From Spirochaetales bacterium (GTDB lineage Bacteria > Spirochaetota > Spirochaetia > Sphaerochaetales > Sphaerochaetaceae), in contig JAHDQJ010000055.1 of assembly GCA_018433865.1 (NCBI GenBank), forward strand, positions 1-39,742: a DNA stretch of 39,742 bases, in the 5' to 3' direction. This document shows, piece after piece, positions 8,714 to 17,240 of this stretch. The notes beneath the pieces were generated by a model, which had not been told where the DNA came from, ran no database searches, and saw nothing but the letters and a program-made list of their open reading frames with translations. How positions within the stretch are numbered: the first letter of the stretch is position 1; every line of letters begins with the position of its first letter. The position numbers and the translations under genes are program-made.

Positions 8714-9125
8714 TTTCGTTAATGCAAATCAAGTGAGGAGCTCGATTCTAGCAACGGTGATGATTTTCTGTCGTTCAAGTTGAGGGAATAAGGATAATTG
8801 TGGTTGTTGAAACGTAACTTGAATATGGGAAAGAGCTGGAACAAATGCTTTTCGGATTCAATGATTTCAAAATCACCTCAATCTGAATCCAATGGCGAAC
8901 ACATTGAAATCCTTACGCAAGCAAGGAGTCAGTTGATATAACATTCCCCGATCATGCGATCATCCAAAAATCGGAGAGTTTCTCATGCCTGGACAGAAGC
9001 CAAATCAAAACCGGGACGAAGAACTTCATGTTTCCCTTGAAAAACATTCAACGATACTCACGGAGCAATCGGTACGGCTTGTGATTATTCATGCTATCGA
9101 TATCGCTACAACATAGGCTGCAAGA
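8714..9125. other. Intergenic region without recognised gene
   Basis: About 410 bases between the AlbA_2 gene and the convergent stop of the XRE repressor. I saw no gene, tRNA, clear terminator or repeat. It could contain the left attachment site of the recombinase element, but no core was found by eye. Confidence 0.4.
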
Positions 9126-9473
9126 CTATTTGATGGAATAGTCCTTCAGGATCTTTATCAATTCGTTCATGGATCTCATGACTATGGCTGTTTCTTGAGG
9201 GTTGCAGTCCAATAGAGATTTCAGCAGGAGAGTGTTGCCCGACTCAGCGGTCTCCTCCAAGCTGTCTTCCAGCAACACTTCGCTGGACACCCTGAGTACA
9301 TTCGCAATACGAACCAAAGTCTCAAGGCCCAACCGTCTTGTCCCCGTTTCCAGATAACTGAGGTAGGTTCTGCTCACTGGGATTCGGGAGGCGAATTCCT
9401 CTTGGGATAAATCCAGTTGCAGCCTGTAAAATCTTATTCTTTTGCCGATACTTGCATAGTCGATTCCACTCAC
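9126..9473 (-). CDS. XRE-family (Cro/CI-type) transcriptional regulator
   Basis: 115 residues. The start is GTG 9471-9473 on the reverse strand, six bases after a strong AAGGAGG; the upstream frame is open but has no better start. Residues ~5-65 form a HTH_3 domain (IGKRIRFYRLQLDLSQEEFA, then a recognition helix near 'SRTYLSYLETG' and 'ETLVRIANVL'). The C-terminal ~45 residues are a leucine-rich helix that may dimerise. It diverges from the ATPase gene, and two palindromes lie between them, so it is likely the repressor of the recombinase operon (inference). Confidence 0.85.
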   Translation of the reverse strand: MSGIDYASIGKRIRFYRLQLDLSQEEFASRIPVSRTYLSYLETGTRRLGLETLVRIANVLRVSSEVLLEDSLEETAESGNTLLLKSLLDCNPQETAIVMRSMNELIKILKDYSIK

Positions 9474-9543
9474 AACACACCTCCTTGTATCACTTGAGAA
9501 TCCGCAAGGTGTCGCAATGGTAATCTCAGTACCAAGACATGGG

Positions 9544-9560
9544 CAAGGAATGTGTCCTTG
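9544..9560. repeat. Short inverted repeat in the divergent leader
   Basis: CAAGGA (9544-9549) and TCCTTG (9555-9560) are perfect 6-base arms around five bases. It lies about 70 bases upstream of the XRE start and may be a further regulator site or chance. Confidence 0.3.
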
Positions 9561-9625
9561 ATCTTCAAGAATGCAAGAATGCAATGGAATGGGGAGACCC
9601 ATACGGTGCACCCTTGCATGGTTCC

Positions 9626-9672
9626 GCAAACTGCCAGTTTGCATTCCAACTGCACTGCAAACCTGCGGTTTG
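9626..9672. promoter_or_regulatory. Twin palindromic operators between XRE repressor and ATPase operon
   Basis: GCAAACTGCCAGTTTGC at 9626-9642 is a perfect palindrome around C9634. CAAACC-TGC-GGTTTG at 9658-9672 is a second one centred at 9665. The centres are 31 bases apart, close to three helical turns, as expected for two repressor dimers on one face of DNA. Both share the half-site CAAACY. They lie about 60 and 90 bases before the ATPase start codon. Binding by the adjacent XRE protein is inference. Confidence 0.65.
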
Positions 9673-9734
9673 TGGAGCATTTCGCGGAAATGTCATAAGC
9701 TTTTTTTGATCCATCTATAAAAGGGAGGTCCCTG

Positions 9735-10727
9735 TTGCCCGCTGAATCAAAGGATGTCCTGATGCGGTATAGCGACATCAATGCCAACTCCGTGTCCTGG
9801 CTATGGAAGCCCTTCATAGCCTATGGGAAAATCACCACGATACAAGGCGATCCGGGTGAAGGGAAATCCTCCCTGATGCTCAACATTGCCGCGGCAATCT
9901 CAAGCGGAGGCACCTTGCCGGATGGTTCACGATGCTCGCAAGCCTTGAATGTCATCTACCAATGCTCTGAGGACGGAGCGGCGGACACCATCAAGCCGCG
10001 TCTTCTTGCCGAGCATGCGGACTGCAACAGGATCGCCTTCATCAACGAAGATTCGGGGTGCTTTTCCCTGGATGACGAAAAACTCGTGTTTGCGATCTCC
10101 GAGTTCAAGGCGAAGCTTGTGGTGATAGATCCCATCCAAGCCTATCTTGGTGACGCGGACCTGTCCTACGTCGGTGGCATGAGAAGGCTCCTGCATCGCC
10201 TGAGCCTTTGGGCGAGCGCCTATGGCTGTGCGATAGTCCTCGTGGGGCATCTCAACAAGAATGAGGGATCGAAGGGATTGTACAGGGGTTTGGGCAGCAT
10301 CGATGTCGTTGCGGCAGCGCGAAGCGTGCTGCAAGTGGATCATCTTGATGCCCGACCCGATATCAAGCGTGTCCGCCAGATCAAGAACAATCTCTCGACG
10401 AAAGGAGCCGATGTATATTTCAGGATACTCCCCCAAGGTCTTGCTTGGATTGACCATGAAAGCGAAGAAAGACCAGAGGATATCGATTCGCCTGAAGCTG
10501 GGGACATGGTCATGAGCAAGCAGGAAGCAGGGATAGAGGTTCTCAGGTTCTTGCTCGGGGAGGCCCCCATGAAGGCATGCGATGTCATCGGGCTGTTTGA
10601 AAAAAGGGGCATCAGCCGCAGGACGTTGCTCATCTCGAAAAAGATTCTGGGAGTCCAATCCAGCAAGCGAGCCGGGCAATGGTTCTGGGAACTCCCTGCA
10701 ACCAGGAGCGGCCATAGAGATGAATGA
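9735..10727 (+). CDS. RepA-like RecA-fold ATPase (AAA_25)
   Basis: 330 residues, starting at TTG 9735 with AGGGAGG upstream; the first ATG, at 9762, has no such site. Walker A is GDPGEGKS at residues 38-45, Walker B is LVVID at 128-132, and 'LVGHLNK' at 169-175 matches the sensor region of RepA/DnaB-like RecA-fold ATPases. The C-terminal ~60 residues carry a winged-helix-like segment ending 'QWFWEL'. It is smaller than a full replicative helicase and has no primase domain. It overlaps the first recombinase gene by eight bases (ATGAATGA), so the two are co-translated. Possible jobs are initiation of element replication or remodelling of recombination complexes. Confidence 0.8.
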   Translation: MPAESKDVLMRYSDINANSVSWLWKPFIAYGKITTIQGDPGEGKSSLMLNIAAAISSGGTLPDGSRCSQALNVIYQCSEDGAADTIKPRLLAEHADCNRIAFINEDSGCFSLDDEKLVFAISEFKAKLVVIDPIQAYLGDADLSYVGGMRRLLHRLSLWASAYGCAIVLVGHLNKNEGSKGLYRGLGSIDVVAAARSVLQVDHLDARPDIKRVRQIKNNLSTKGADVYFRILPQGLAWIDHESEERPEDIDSPEAGDMVMSKQEAGIEVLRFLLGEAPMKACDVIGLFEKRGISRRTLLISKKILGVQSSKRAGQWFWELPATRSGHRDE

Positions 10728-12522
10728 CAGGCAACTTATTAATAATCCTGCGGGTAACGGAACTCCGTTGAAGATCATCCCTGCCAGGGAGAAGGATGAC
10801 ATAAATTCAGCGAACAGGGCCTACAGAGCATGCGCCTATTGCCGTGTATCCACGGATGGAGAGATGCAGCAGTCCTCTTTCGAATTGCAGAAACTTCATT
10901 ATGAAAGACTTGCGCAATCCCATCCCAATTGGCACCTGCTGAAGATTTTTGCCGATGAAGGCATATCCGGCACTTCCGTGAAAAAAAGGAAAGAATTCAA
11001 TGAGATGATAGACGCATGCACGAGAGGGGAATACGATCTCATCCTCACCAAGTCGGTCTCAAGGTTCGCAAGGAACCTCGTCGACTGCATCACCATCGTC
11101 AGGAAGCTGAAAGCCCAGATACCCCCGGTGGGAGTGTTCTTCGAGACTGACAATCTCTTTACCCTCTCGGAGGACTCCGAGCTGAAACTTGCGATTCTTT
11201 CCACCGTTGCCCAGGGTGAATCCGAGAAGAAAAGCGAGAGCATGAACTGGTCGCTCAAGGAACGTTTCCGAAACGGCAGGTTGCTGATGCCTGAACTGCT
11301 TGGATATGCCCGGGAGAGGGATGCAATCGGTAGGTATGTGAAGGATGCGCCGCTTGTCATAGTCGAATCGGAAGCAAGGATCGTGAGATTCATTTTCAAC
11401 GCATTCACAGCCGAGTACCCGATGGAGAGCATCGTCGAAATGCTAAACGAGATGCAGGTGCCGACCAAGACGGGTAAAAGCAGCTGGAACTTGTCATCGA
11501 TCAGATACATCCTTGGCAACGAACGGTACTGCGGCAAGGTCCTGACCTGGAAGACGTTCACCGCTGATGTGTTCGGGCATACGAAACGGAACAATAACAA
11601 CAATGAGAGGGAACAATGCCTGTATCCGGACAGGCATGAGGCGATCATCACGGTCGGTCAATTCGAAGCGGCCCAGTTGCTCTTGTCAAACCTAGAGAAA
11701 GGGATCCATGGATATTCTGCCGCCCATGTCATCGATGCCGGCATGTTCCGCGGATATGTCCCGGTGAATCACAAGTGGATGAATGACAATCCGAATGTAT
11801 ATTTCGAGGCATCCAACAGCGTTGAGCAACAGGCAAAAAGCCAACAGATCAGAAAGGATCGCCTCTGCCGGTTCAATCTTGCGGGTTTCCAAGTCGTCCG
11901 GGGGCATTTCCTTACCGCTCGGCAGGAGTGCCCTTGCATCACGGTCACCGAGAGCAGGCTCAGCTTCAACACCGTCTGCGTCCGCAAGTTCGCGGGGGTG
12001 TCGTACATACAGCTGTTGATACATCCAGCTGAACGCAAGGTCGCCATCCGCCCTTGTTCGGAACATGACATCCATAGCATACGGTGGCGGGTGGATTCAG
12101 ATAAGCCAATCCAGATGAAAAGCATCAACACGCCATACTTCTCAAACGCGCTCTATAAGATTTTGGAATGGAACCCCGATTACCAGTATCACATCAGGGG
12201 AACGTGGTTGTGCCAGGACCACGAGGAGATAATCTTGTTTGACATCTCGAAGGCGATATCCGCCACGTATGTCGACTGTGAAACTGAGGAGGGGAAACGA
12301 AGAAGGGTCCTCCTTTGCCCCGAGGAATGGAATGATTCATTCGGGGAGGATTTCTACGATTTCTGCATCCAGAACAGTTTTTATTATATACGCTCGGGTT
12401 CAAGTTGGAATACCCAGGCAAAAGGCGTCGCCGCCTACAAGCCTGTCCAGCCAGTCATCATGACCGAGAAAGAACTCATGGCTGAAATGCATAAGATAAA
12501 GGCGGGAGTCAATAATGAATGA
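10720..12522 (+). CDS. Large serine recombinase LSR1 with novel C-terminal domain
   Basis: 600 residues from ATG 10720, which overlaps the ATPase stop. The resolvase domain has catalytic Ser44 in YCRVS, with conserved 'DEGISGTS' and 'SVSRFARN' further on. A Recombinase domain follows to about residue 290. Unlike LSR2 and LSR3, there is no CxxC zinc ribbon. Instead residues ~387-600 form a domain starting LAGFQV, with IQLLIHP, an IRPC motif, EWNPDYQY and ILFDIS; the same features appear in the three following genes. An Asn-rich stretch lies near residue 285. It probably catalyses integration or excision, with the C-terminal domain replacing or adding DNA or partner contacts (inference). Confidence 0.85.
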   Translation: MNDRQLINNPAGNGTPLKIIPAREKDDINSANRAYRACAYCRVSTDGEMQQSSFELQKLHYERLAQSHPNWHLLKIFADEGISGTSVKKRKEFNEMIDACTRGEYDLILTKSVSRFARNLVDCITIVRKLKAQIPPVGVFFETDNLFTLSEDSELKLAILSTVAQGESEKKSESMNWSLKERFRNGRLLMPELLGYARERDAIGRYVKDAPLVIVESEARIVRFIFNAFTAEYPMESIVEMLNEMQVPTKTGKSSWNLSSIRYILGNERYCGKVLTWKTFTADVFGHTKRNNNNNEREQCLYPDRHEAIITVGQFEAAQLLLSNLEKGIHGYSAAHVIDAGMFRGYVPVNHKWMNDNPNVYFEASNSVEQQAKSQQIRKDRLCRFNLAGFQVVRGHFLTARQECPCITVTESRLSFNTVCVRKFAGVSYIQLLIHPAERKVAIRPCSEHDIHSIRWRVDSDKPIQMKSINTPYFSNALYKILEWNPDYQYHIRGTWLCQDHEEIILFDISKAISATYVDCETEEGKRRRVLLCPEEWNDSFGEDFYDFCIQNSFYYIRSGSSWNTQAKGVAAYKPVQPVIMTEKELMAEMHKIKAGVNNE

Positions 12523-13114
12523 AGATCCGGGCCCTCTTTTCCAGGGGATCACGTCACCAGATGAAATGGAAGAACAGGAAATGGTGGATCTGGCAGGCTT
12601 CCAGGTCACGAAAGCCGAACTTTTTGCCCATTCGAGGGAGCCGGCGATTACGGTCTGGGGAGATAAGATCAAGTTCAACATGGCCTGTCTCAGAAGGTTC
12701 CCGGGTGCCACACATATCCAGCTGCTGATCCATCCTGATCAGAAACGGCTTATCATCAGGCCTTGCGAGCCCGACGCTCCGGACTCGCTCCGTTGGTCAA
12801 GCGGAGGCGGGGATAAGGAAATGAAGAACAGGGACATGATCTGCAAGCTCTTTGCAGCCAGGCTCTTTGATCTCATGCAGTGGGATAGCCATTATCGGTA
12901 CAAGATGCTGGGCAAACCGGCCGTATCGAATGGCGAGGTGCTCTATCTCTTCAGGCTTTCTGATTTCGAACTATTCTGCCAGATCGGGAAATCAAAGAAA
13001 AGCAGGGCTTATCTTCCTGAAGATTGGAGGAATTACTTCGGCGTACCGGTCGAAGATCATGAGGAGACTTATAAAATTGATTTGGCCGATGGTTATATCA
13101 CAACTCGGTCCTGA
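12515..13114 (+). CDS. Stand-alone LSR1 C-terminal-type protein, copy B
   Basis: 199 residues; ATG 12515 overlaps the LSR1 stop by eight bases (ATGAATGA). From residue ~25 it aligns with the tail of LSR1: DLAGFQV, then ITVW, HIQLLIHP, IIRPC, LRW, a QWDSHYRYK segment and LYLFRLSD. The end (PEDWRNYFG) also matches the PEEWNDSFG of LSR1. There is no resolvase domain or catalytic Ser, so it is probably a non-catalytic subunit. Similar proteins exist, as I recall, in Firmicutes annotated simply as 'integrase', which I could not check. Confidence 0.7.
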   Translation: MNEDPGPLFQGITSPDEMEEQEMVDLAGFQVTKAELFAHSREPAITVWGDKIKFNMACLRRFPGATHIQLLIHPDQKRLIIRPCEPDAPDSLRWSSGGGDKEMKNRDMICKLFAARLFDLMQWDSHYRYKMLGKPAVSNGEVLYLFRLSDFELFCQIGKSKKSRAYLPEDWRNYFGVPVEDHEETYKIDLADGYITTRS

Positions 13115-13124
13115 GGAGGAAGTC

Positions 13125-13574
13125 ATGATCAAGAATGAGACATTGATACAGAACATCACGCTTGAGGGTTTCCAGGTCGTCCAGGGACAACTGTTCAAGA
13201 ATGAACGCAGTCCGGTGATGACGGTCTATAAGAACGAGGTGGCATTCTCGAAGGAAGCCCATGCAGCCCTGAACAACTGCGCCGCAATCCAAATCCTGGT
13301 AAATGCTGATAAGAAAACCATCCTCATCATGCCATCGGCCTCAACGGATGAAAACGCGATTGTCTGGGAACGACAGCTGAAAGACACATATGTTCCCAGG
13401 TTCCGATGTCCCGGATTGACAAGACAACTATATGCACAATGGGATTTGAACATCAGATACCGATACAAGACCGATGGCCGCTTGGTGCGTTGCGAACGGA
13501 AGGTGGGACTCCTTTTTGATTTCAATGATGCCAAGCCGTTTGACGGATTGGTTGCGGTGAGAGAAGATGAGTGA
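13125..13574 (+). CDS. Stand-alone LSR1 C-terminal-type protein, copy C
   Basis: 149 residues from ATG 13125, behind GAGGAGGA; the frame is open further upstream but overlaps copy B. It keeps the LEGFQVVQGQLF start, MTVY, AIQILVN with KKTILIMP, the IVW turn, a QWDLNIRYRY segment and LLFDFND, but lacks the final PE(D/E)W section of copy B. It is a shorter and more diverged member of the same family. Confidence 0.65.
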   Translation: MIKNETLIQNITLEGFQVVQGQLFKNERSPVMTVYKNEVAFSKEAHAALNNCAAIQILVNADKKTILIMPSASTDENAIVWERQLKDTYVPRFRCPGLTRQLYAQWDLNIRYRYKTDGRLVRCERKVGLLFDFNDAKPFDGLVAVREDE

Positions 13575-13950
13575 AAAAACCCACATGTCATTCTATCTTG
13601 CCCACCATACCTTCCGTGTCTTCACTGATGCGGTGAGACGCATCGGCTGTCCCGGGCATGTACGTTTCTTGATGAATCCGGATGATCTTCTCATGGCGAT
13701 GGAATCACATGACAAGAAAGAGCTGACTTCCTTCAAGGTTCCACATAATTTGTTTACTGACACCAAGGATACCAGCATGAGAATCCACAGCAAACGCTTT
13801 TGTCAGCTCCTGGCCGACAAGATGGGCTGGGATATGACAAAGTCATACCGAGTTCCCGGTGAGATTTTCCCAAGGCAGCAGGTCGTCATATTCGATCTGT
13901 CACAAGCTGTTGCATTACCCAAGATGGAACCTGATTCCCGCACGCAATAA
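13567..13950 (+). CDS. Stand-alone LSR1 C-terminal-type protein, copy D (diverged)
   Basis: 127 residues; ATG 13567 overlaps copy C by eight bases (ATGAGTGA). The N-terminal LAGFQV motif is weak or absent. VRFLMNP corresponds to IQLLIHP, and the end keeps MGWDMTKSYRVPG followed by VVIFDLSQA, which match the WD..YR..G and IFDLS pattern of the other copies. The relation is therefore inferred from motif order and operon position rather than from overall identity. Confidence 0.55.
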   Translation: MSEKTHMSFYLAHHTFRVFTDAVRRIGCPGHVRFLMNPDDLLMAMESHDKKELTSFKVPHNLFTDTKDTSMRIHSKRFCQLLADKMGWDMTKSYRVPGEIFPRQQVVIFDLSQAVALPKMEPDSRTQ

Positions 13951-14137
13951 AATCCATGCGTGACATCGGCGAACTGTATCAGTTGGTGGACGCATGCACA
14001 AGAGAAAGAAAAGAGTTGACCCGACCCTATGGGGAGGTAGATCATGTGAGTGGATCAGCATGCGACCCGATGCTGCCTGTGCCATACCTGAAGAGGCTGG
14101 TCGGGTGCCAAGGTCCGCGAAGAAAGGACATATCCAT

Positions 14138-14566
14138 ATGGCGGAATTGAGGACCAGGCAACAAAACGGCAATGTATTCGAATTCATCGATACCTTCGCG
14201 GATTCCGATCAGAAGCGCGCGGACAGCCTCGAGCTGGTGAAGCTGATGGAGAGGGTGACCGGGCAGCCGCCCAGGATGTGGGGTCCTTCGATCATCGGCT
14301 TCGGCAGCTACCATTACAAATCGGAACGCAGCAAGCAGGAGGGCGATTGGTTCCTGGTGGGGTTCTCCCCACGCAAGGCGGCGATCTCACTCTATGTGTA
14401 CACGGGGAATCCCGAGCAGCAACATCTGCTCGACGCCTTGGGCAAGTTCACGATGGGAAAGGCCTGCATCTATGTGAAGCGCCTGTCGGACATCGACTTG
14501 GGAGCGCTCGAGCGGCTCATGCGCGCCACGATCGGATACCTCCAGGATAAGTACGGGCGGACTTGA
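14138..14566 (+). CDS. DUF1801-domain protein
   Basis: 142 residues from ATG 14138, with GAAAGGA upstream. The body matches the DUF1801 (YdhG-like) fold: 'FIDTFADSDQKRADS' start, 'MWGPSIIGFGSYHYK' core, a FLVGFSPRKAAISLY strand pair, and 'LGKFTMGKACIYVKRL' near the end. The family's biochemical role is not settled. It sits about 190 bases after copy D, in the same direction, and may be a passenger of the operon. A longer upstream frame exists, but the ribosome-binding site favours this start. Confidence 0.75.
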   Translation: MAELRTRQQNGNVFEFIDTFADSDQKRADSLELVKLMERVTGQPPRMWGPSIIGFGSYHYKSERSKQEGDWFLVGFSPRKAAISLYVYTGNPEQQHLLDALGKFTMGKACIYVKRLSDIDLGALERLMRATIGYLQDKYGRT

Positions 14567-14660
14567 TTGCTTCGCGCGGTGATACAGCAGCTATCTCAAG
14601 GTTGGAAAGAACGGTTCGAACGGATATAACCACCCACCCCTCATCAATGAAAACGATCCT

Positions 14661-14698
14661 CCCCGGTTATGTGGTCCGCTACAGTCCGGGGCTTTTCT
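14661..14698 (+). terminator. Possible rho-independent terminator of the left operon
   Basis: CCCCGG (14661-14666) pairs with CCGGGG (14686-14691), followed by CTTTTCT. The 19-base loop is long and the T-run short. It follows the DUF1801 gene by about 95 bases and precedes the convergent cargo genes. Confidence 0.45.
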
Positions 14699-14817
14699 CA
14701 TGCCTTGAGAGTAGTCCGATCTCAAGCAAAACGAACGCATTTTCAGTGGTCCCTTTGGGAATCCGTTGGAAATTGCACACCAAGAAGGGTACAGGATCCC
14801 TTCCCTCATGATATCCT

Positions 14818-15999
14818 TTACCCATCATCCTCGAGTTTTGTGCCGATCTTGACGAGCCAGTATGGGATCAAGACACATCCGTTGAGAAACATGAGAGTGC
14901 CAGCTCGGGTTATCAAAGGGGTGGAGAATATCTTCCATGACCAGTACCGATCTGACAAATCCCTGATGATCCCCCCGTATTTGTTGATCTCCCTTATCTC
15001 GGCCGGGGCGTCCTTGGTGACCGCCCGCAACAGGACCTCCGCAGTTTCCCTCTTGTTGCAGCGCTCGAGCAGGTCCTGGAGATCAAGCCGATACCACGCA
15101 TCATCCCTGAATTCCCCGGTGGCGGTCTCTATGAGGACATCCATCACCAGCTCGCGTTCCTTCGGGATGTGCCAAGCCCTGACCCTATGGACGCTCTCCG
15201 GCTTTCGCTCATCGGGAGCCGGATCCTTATTTGAACAAATGGTGTGCGTTTCAGGAAAGAGAGCGTTGTATGTCATCACCACCCTTACCCCATGATGTGC
15301 GATGCGAAAGCCTTCCCGGGTCGACAGGTTGAGCAGTGCCGGTTCATACCGTTGCCCGAAGGATCGCACCAACACAGGAGTGACATCCCAGATTTTCCGA
15401 TGCATGCGGACCAATCGATCCGCAAGATCTCCGTACCACGTATCCCCGGCATGGTTATACAGGTCCGATGCGTAGAAAAAATCGGCGTCAGCATAATACC
15501 ATTGCACTTTCTCGGGCAGCTCGTACCAGGATGATCTCCGTCCTTCATTGAACGCGCGGGCAATGGCATCGAGCATCGTCATTTGTTCACGGTCCTTTAC
15601 CCTGAGCAGCATGGCCGTCCCCTGGTAGACTGTCGCTTGCCAACAGTCGTCAGGATCGAACTCATGCTCCCGCTCGACAGCCCAGGACAGCAGCACCGGG
15701 ACCCCAAACCGTCGCTCTTCGTCCAGACACCAGCGGACGAACTCGACGGTCGTCCTGCTCGCATCGGGCATGCGTTCCGAACCCGGACGGATCCGGTACA
15801 ACCGGAGCCGGGGGACATGCCCAGGATCCCACGTTCCGTCCTGGAGGATGAGCGTCTTGCCGTATCTGCTGCGACCGACGATGTCGATCGCCATGGCCTG
15901 TCCATCCAAGGCCTCTGCCGACTCGACGCTCCAGAACATATTATCGTCGAAATGGCTCACGTATTCTTCGTTGGACCATGTCATTCCAGGTAGTAACAT
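14818..15999 (-). CDS. Hypothetical cargo protein 1
   Basis: 393 residues. ATG at 15997-15999 is preceded by GGAGGCGCG and is preferred to the earlier start, which would run deep into the neighbouring gene. The protein is rich in Trp, Asp and Arg, with several WYY/YYAD segments in the middle and a hydrophobic C-terminal segment ('LMFLNGCVLIPYWLVKIG') that could be a membrane helix or buried strand. No conserved enzyme motif was recognised. It overlaps the end of the upstream gene by 19 bases, so the two form one operon. Confidence 0.6.
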   Translation of the reverse strand: MLLPGMTWSNEEYVSHFDDNMFWSVESAEALDGQAMAIDIVGRSRYGKTLILQDGTWDPGHVPRLRLYRIRPGSERMPDASRTTVEFVRWCLDEERRFGVPVLLSWAVEREHEFDPDDCWQATVYQGTAMLLRVKDREQMTMLDAIARAFNEGRRSSWYELPEKVQWYYADADFFYASDLYNHAGDTWYGDLADRLVRMHRKIWDVTPVLVRSFGQRYEPALLNLSTREGFRIAHHGVRVVMTYNALFPETHTICSNKDPAPDERKPESVHRVRAWHIPKERELVMDVLIETATGEFRDDAWYRLDLQDLLERCNKRETAEVLLRAVTKDAPAEIREINKYGGIIRDLSDRYWSWKIFSTPLITRAGTLMFLNGCVLIPYWLVKIGTKLEDDG

Positions 16000-17087
16000 G
16001 ACGCGCCTCCATGGATCCCTACCGCTTCGTCGAGCCAGTCGAAGAAGTATTTGAGTGACGGCAGGATTACTTGCCATTCCTTTCCCTGCCTCACGTGCAC
16101 ATCCGAACATGCATTGCTGTTGAAGAACCAGAGCCAGGAATCGTCGATCGCGTGATACGGATATCGGGGCTTGCACATCTTCTCGAAGAAGCTCTCCCAA
16201 CTGTCATGGACCTTCATCCCATGCCAGAACTCGATCAGCTTGTGCCACCCGGCCTTGCGGACTTCCGGCTCCCAGGAATGCGTATCCCACCCCTCGTTCG
16301 CCTTCCAGCACAACGGCGTGATGATATCCATGACCGGGGCATACCCATAGATAGACATCAGGCAATCCCGGCTTTCCGAGGCAGTTGCCTTCGGCATCGG
16401 CTGATCCAAGCCAGGTATCACGATGAAATCCACCATCGAGAACCTTGCCAGCCGTGGCTCACGCACGAGATCCGGATGATGACTGTACCTCCACGTCGGA
16501 TCCATCACGGTCAGGCTCATCCATGTCAGGTCCAGGCATCCTTTGTAGCCATCCTTCGAGAACCCGATCGCCAATGCCTTGCACCGTTCGTCATCAAAGG
16601 ATTCCAATTGGAGCCGTTCGGGCAGGTGCTCGATGGGAGCCGCATGCCGCACCACGCAACTCTCAAGGAAATGCAGCTCGCTGATGCGCAAATCCACCAC
16701 TTCGTTATAGTAGAACGCATGCTCATTTTCCCCGTGTGTTTCCGTATGGATGTACAGGAGGCATTCCTCCAACAGCGGTGTCATATGGCCTTCCAACTTG
16801 GGAACCCAGAGGAGCGGGTAGCACGTTTCCTGATTATGGCCGCGCCACCACCCCTTTGGCTCCATCAGCAGAAGTCCGTCGTCCAAGAACATGTATTCGA
16901 GTGGCATAGATTCGAAATCAGGATCCCCGACCAGGTACACAAGATCTATCCTGACCCACACGCGGCCGTGGGCTCTCATGACCCGGCCGATCAGATGCAC
17001 ATCCTCACACAGGAACCGGGCGACGGCATGGGTGGCGTGGAAGATCCTCCACCCTTGTTGCCTGGGCACAGAGATTGCGTTTTTCAT
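15981..17087 (-). CDS. Hypothetical cargo protein 2
   Basis: 368 residues, starting at ATG 17085-17087 behind GAGGAGGA. The body is Trp-, His- and acid-rich, like cargo protein 1 in style, with no signal peptide, membrane helix or known catalytic motif. It is the first gene of a two-gene operon. The two proteins may act together; a defence or modification role would be typical of cargo in such elements, but nothing in the sequence proves it. Confidence 0.6.
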   Translation of the reverse strand: MKNAISVPRQQGWRIFHATHAVARFLCEDVHLIGRVMRAHGRVWVRIDLVYLVGDPDFESMPLEYMFLDDGLLLMEPKGWWRGHNQETCYPLLWVPKLEGHMTPLLEECLLYIHTETHGENEHAFYYNEVVDLRISELHFLESCVVRHAAPIEHLPERLQLESFDDERCKALAIGFSKDGYKGCLDLTWMSLTVMDPTWRYSHHPDLVREPRLARFSMVDFIVIPGLDQPMPKATASESRDCLMSIYGYAPVMDIITPLCWKANEGWDTHSWEPEVRKAGWHKLIEFWHGMKVHDSWESFFEKMCKPRYPYHAIDDSWLWFFNSNACSDVHVRQGKEWQVILPSLKYFFDWLDEAVGIHGGASCYYLE

Positions 17088-17240
17088 GAAAAAGTCCTCC
17101 TCAAATGTGAGGAGAACTAGGAGGAGTCATCTTGTTTGCGGAAGACAACCATGGATGAACATTACCACGGGTTTCGAGGATTGACCAGAGAAAAGTGTTC
17201 TTGGTTGATAGTTCCTCTAGTTGGTTATTTCGGAAAGCTC

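Noticed and set aside
9716-9721. TATAAA as a -10 box for the ATPase gene
   Set aside because: Transcription from it would begin within the ribosome-binding site, leaving none in the transcript; no -35 box is found either.
13956-14150. Forward frame of 64 codons between copy D and the DUF1801 gene
   Set aside because: No ribosome-binding site before the ATG and no recognisable motif; the DUF1801 start overlaps its end. Possible but unsupported.
14613-14621. GGTTCGAAC, resembling a tRNA T-loop
   Set aside because: The flanks do not form a five-base T-stem, anticodon arm or acceptor stem, so it is not a tRNA.
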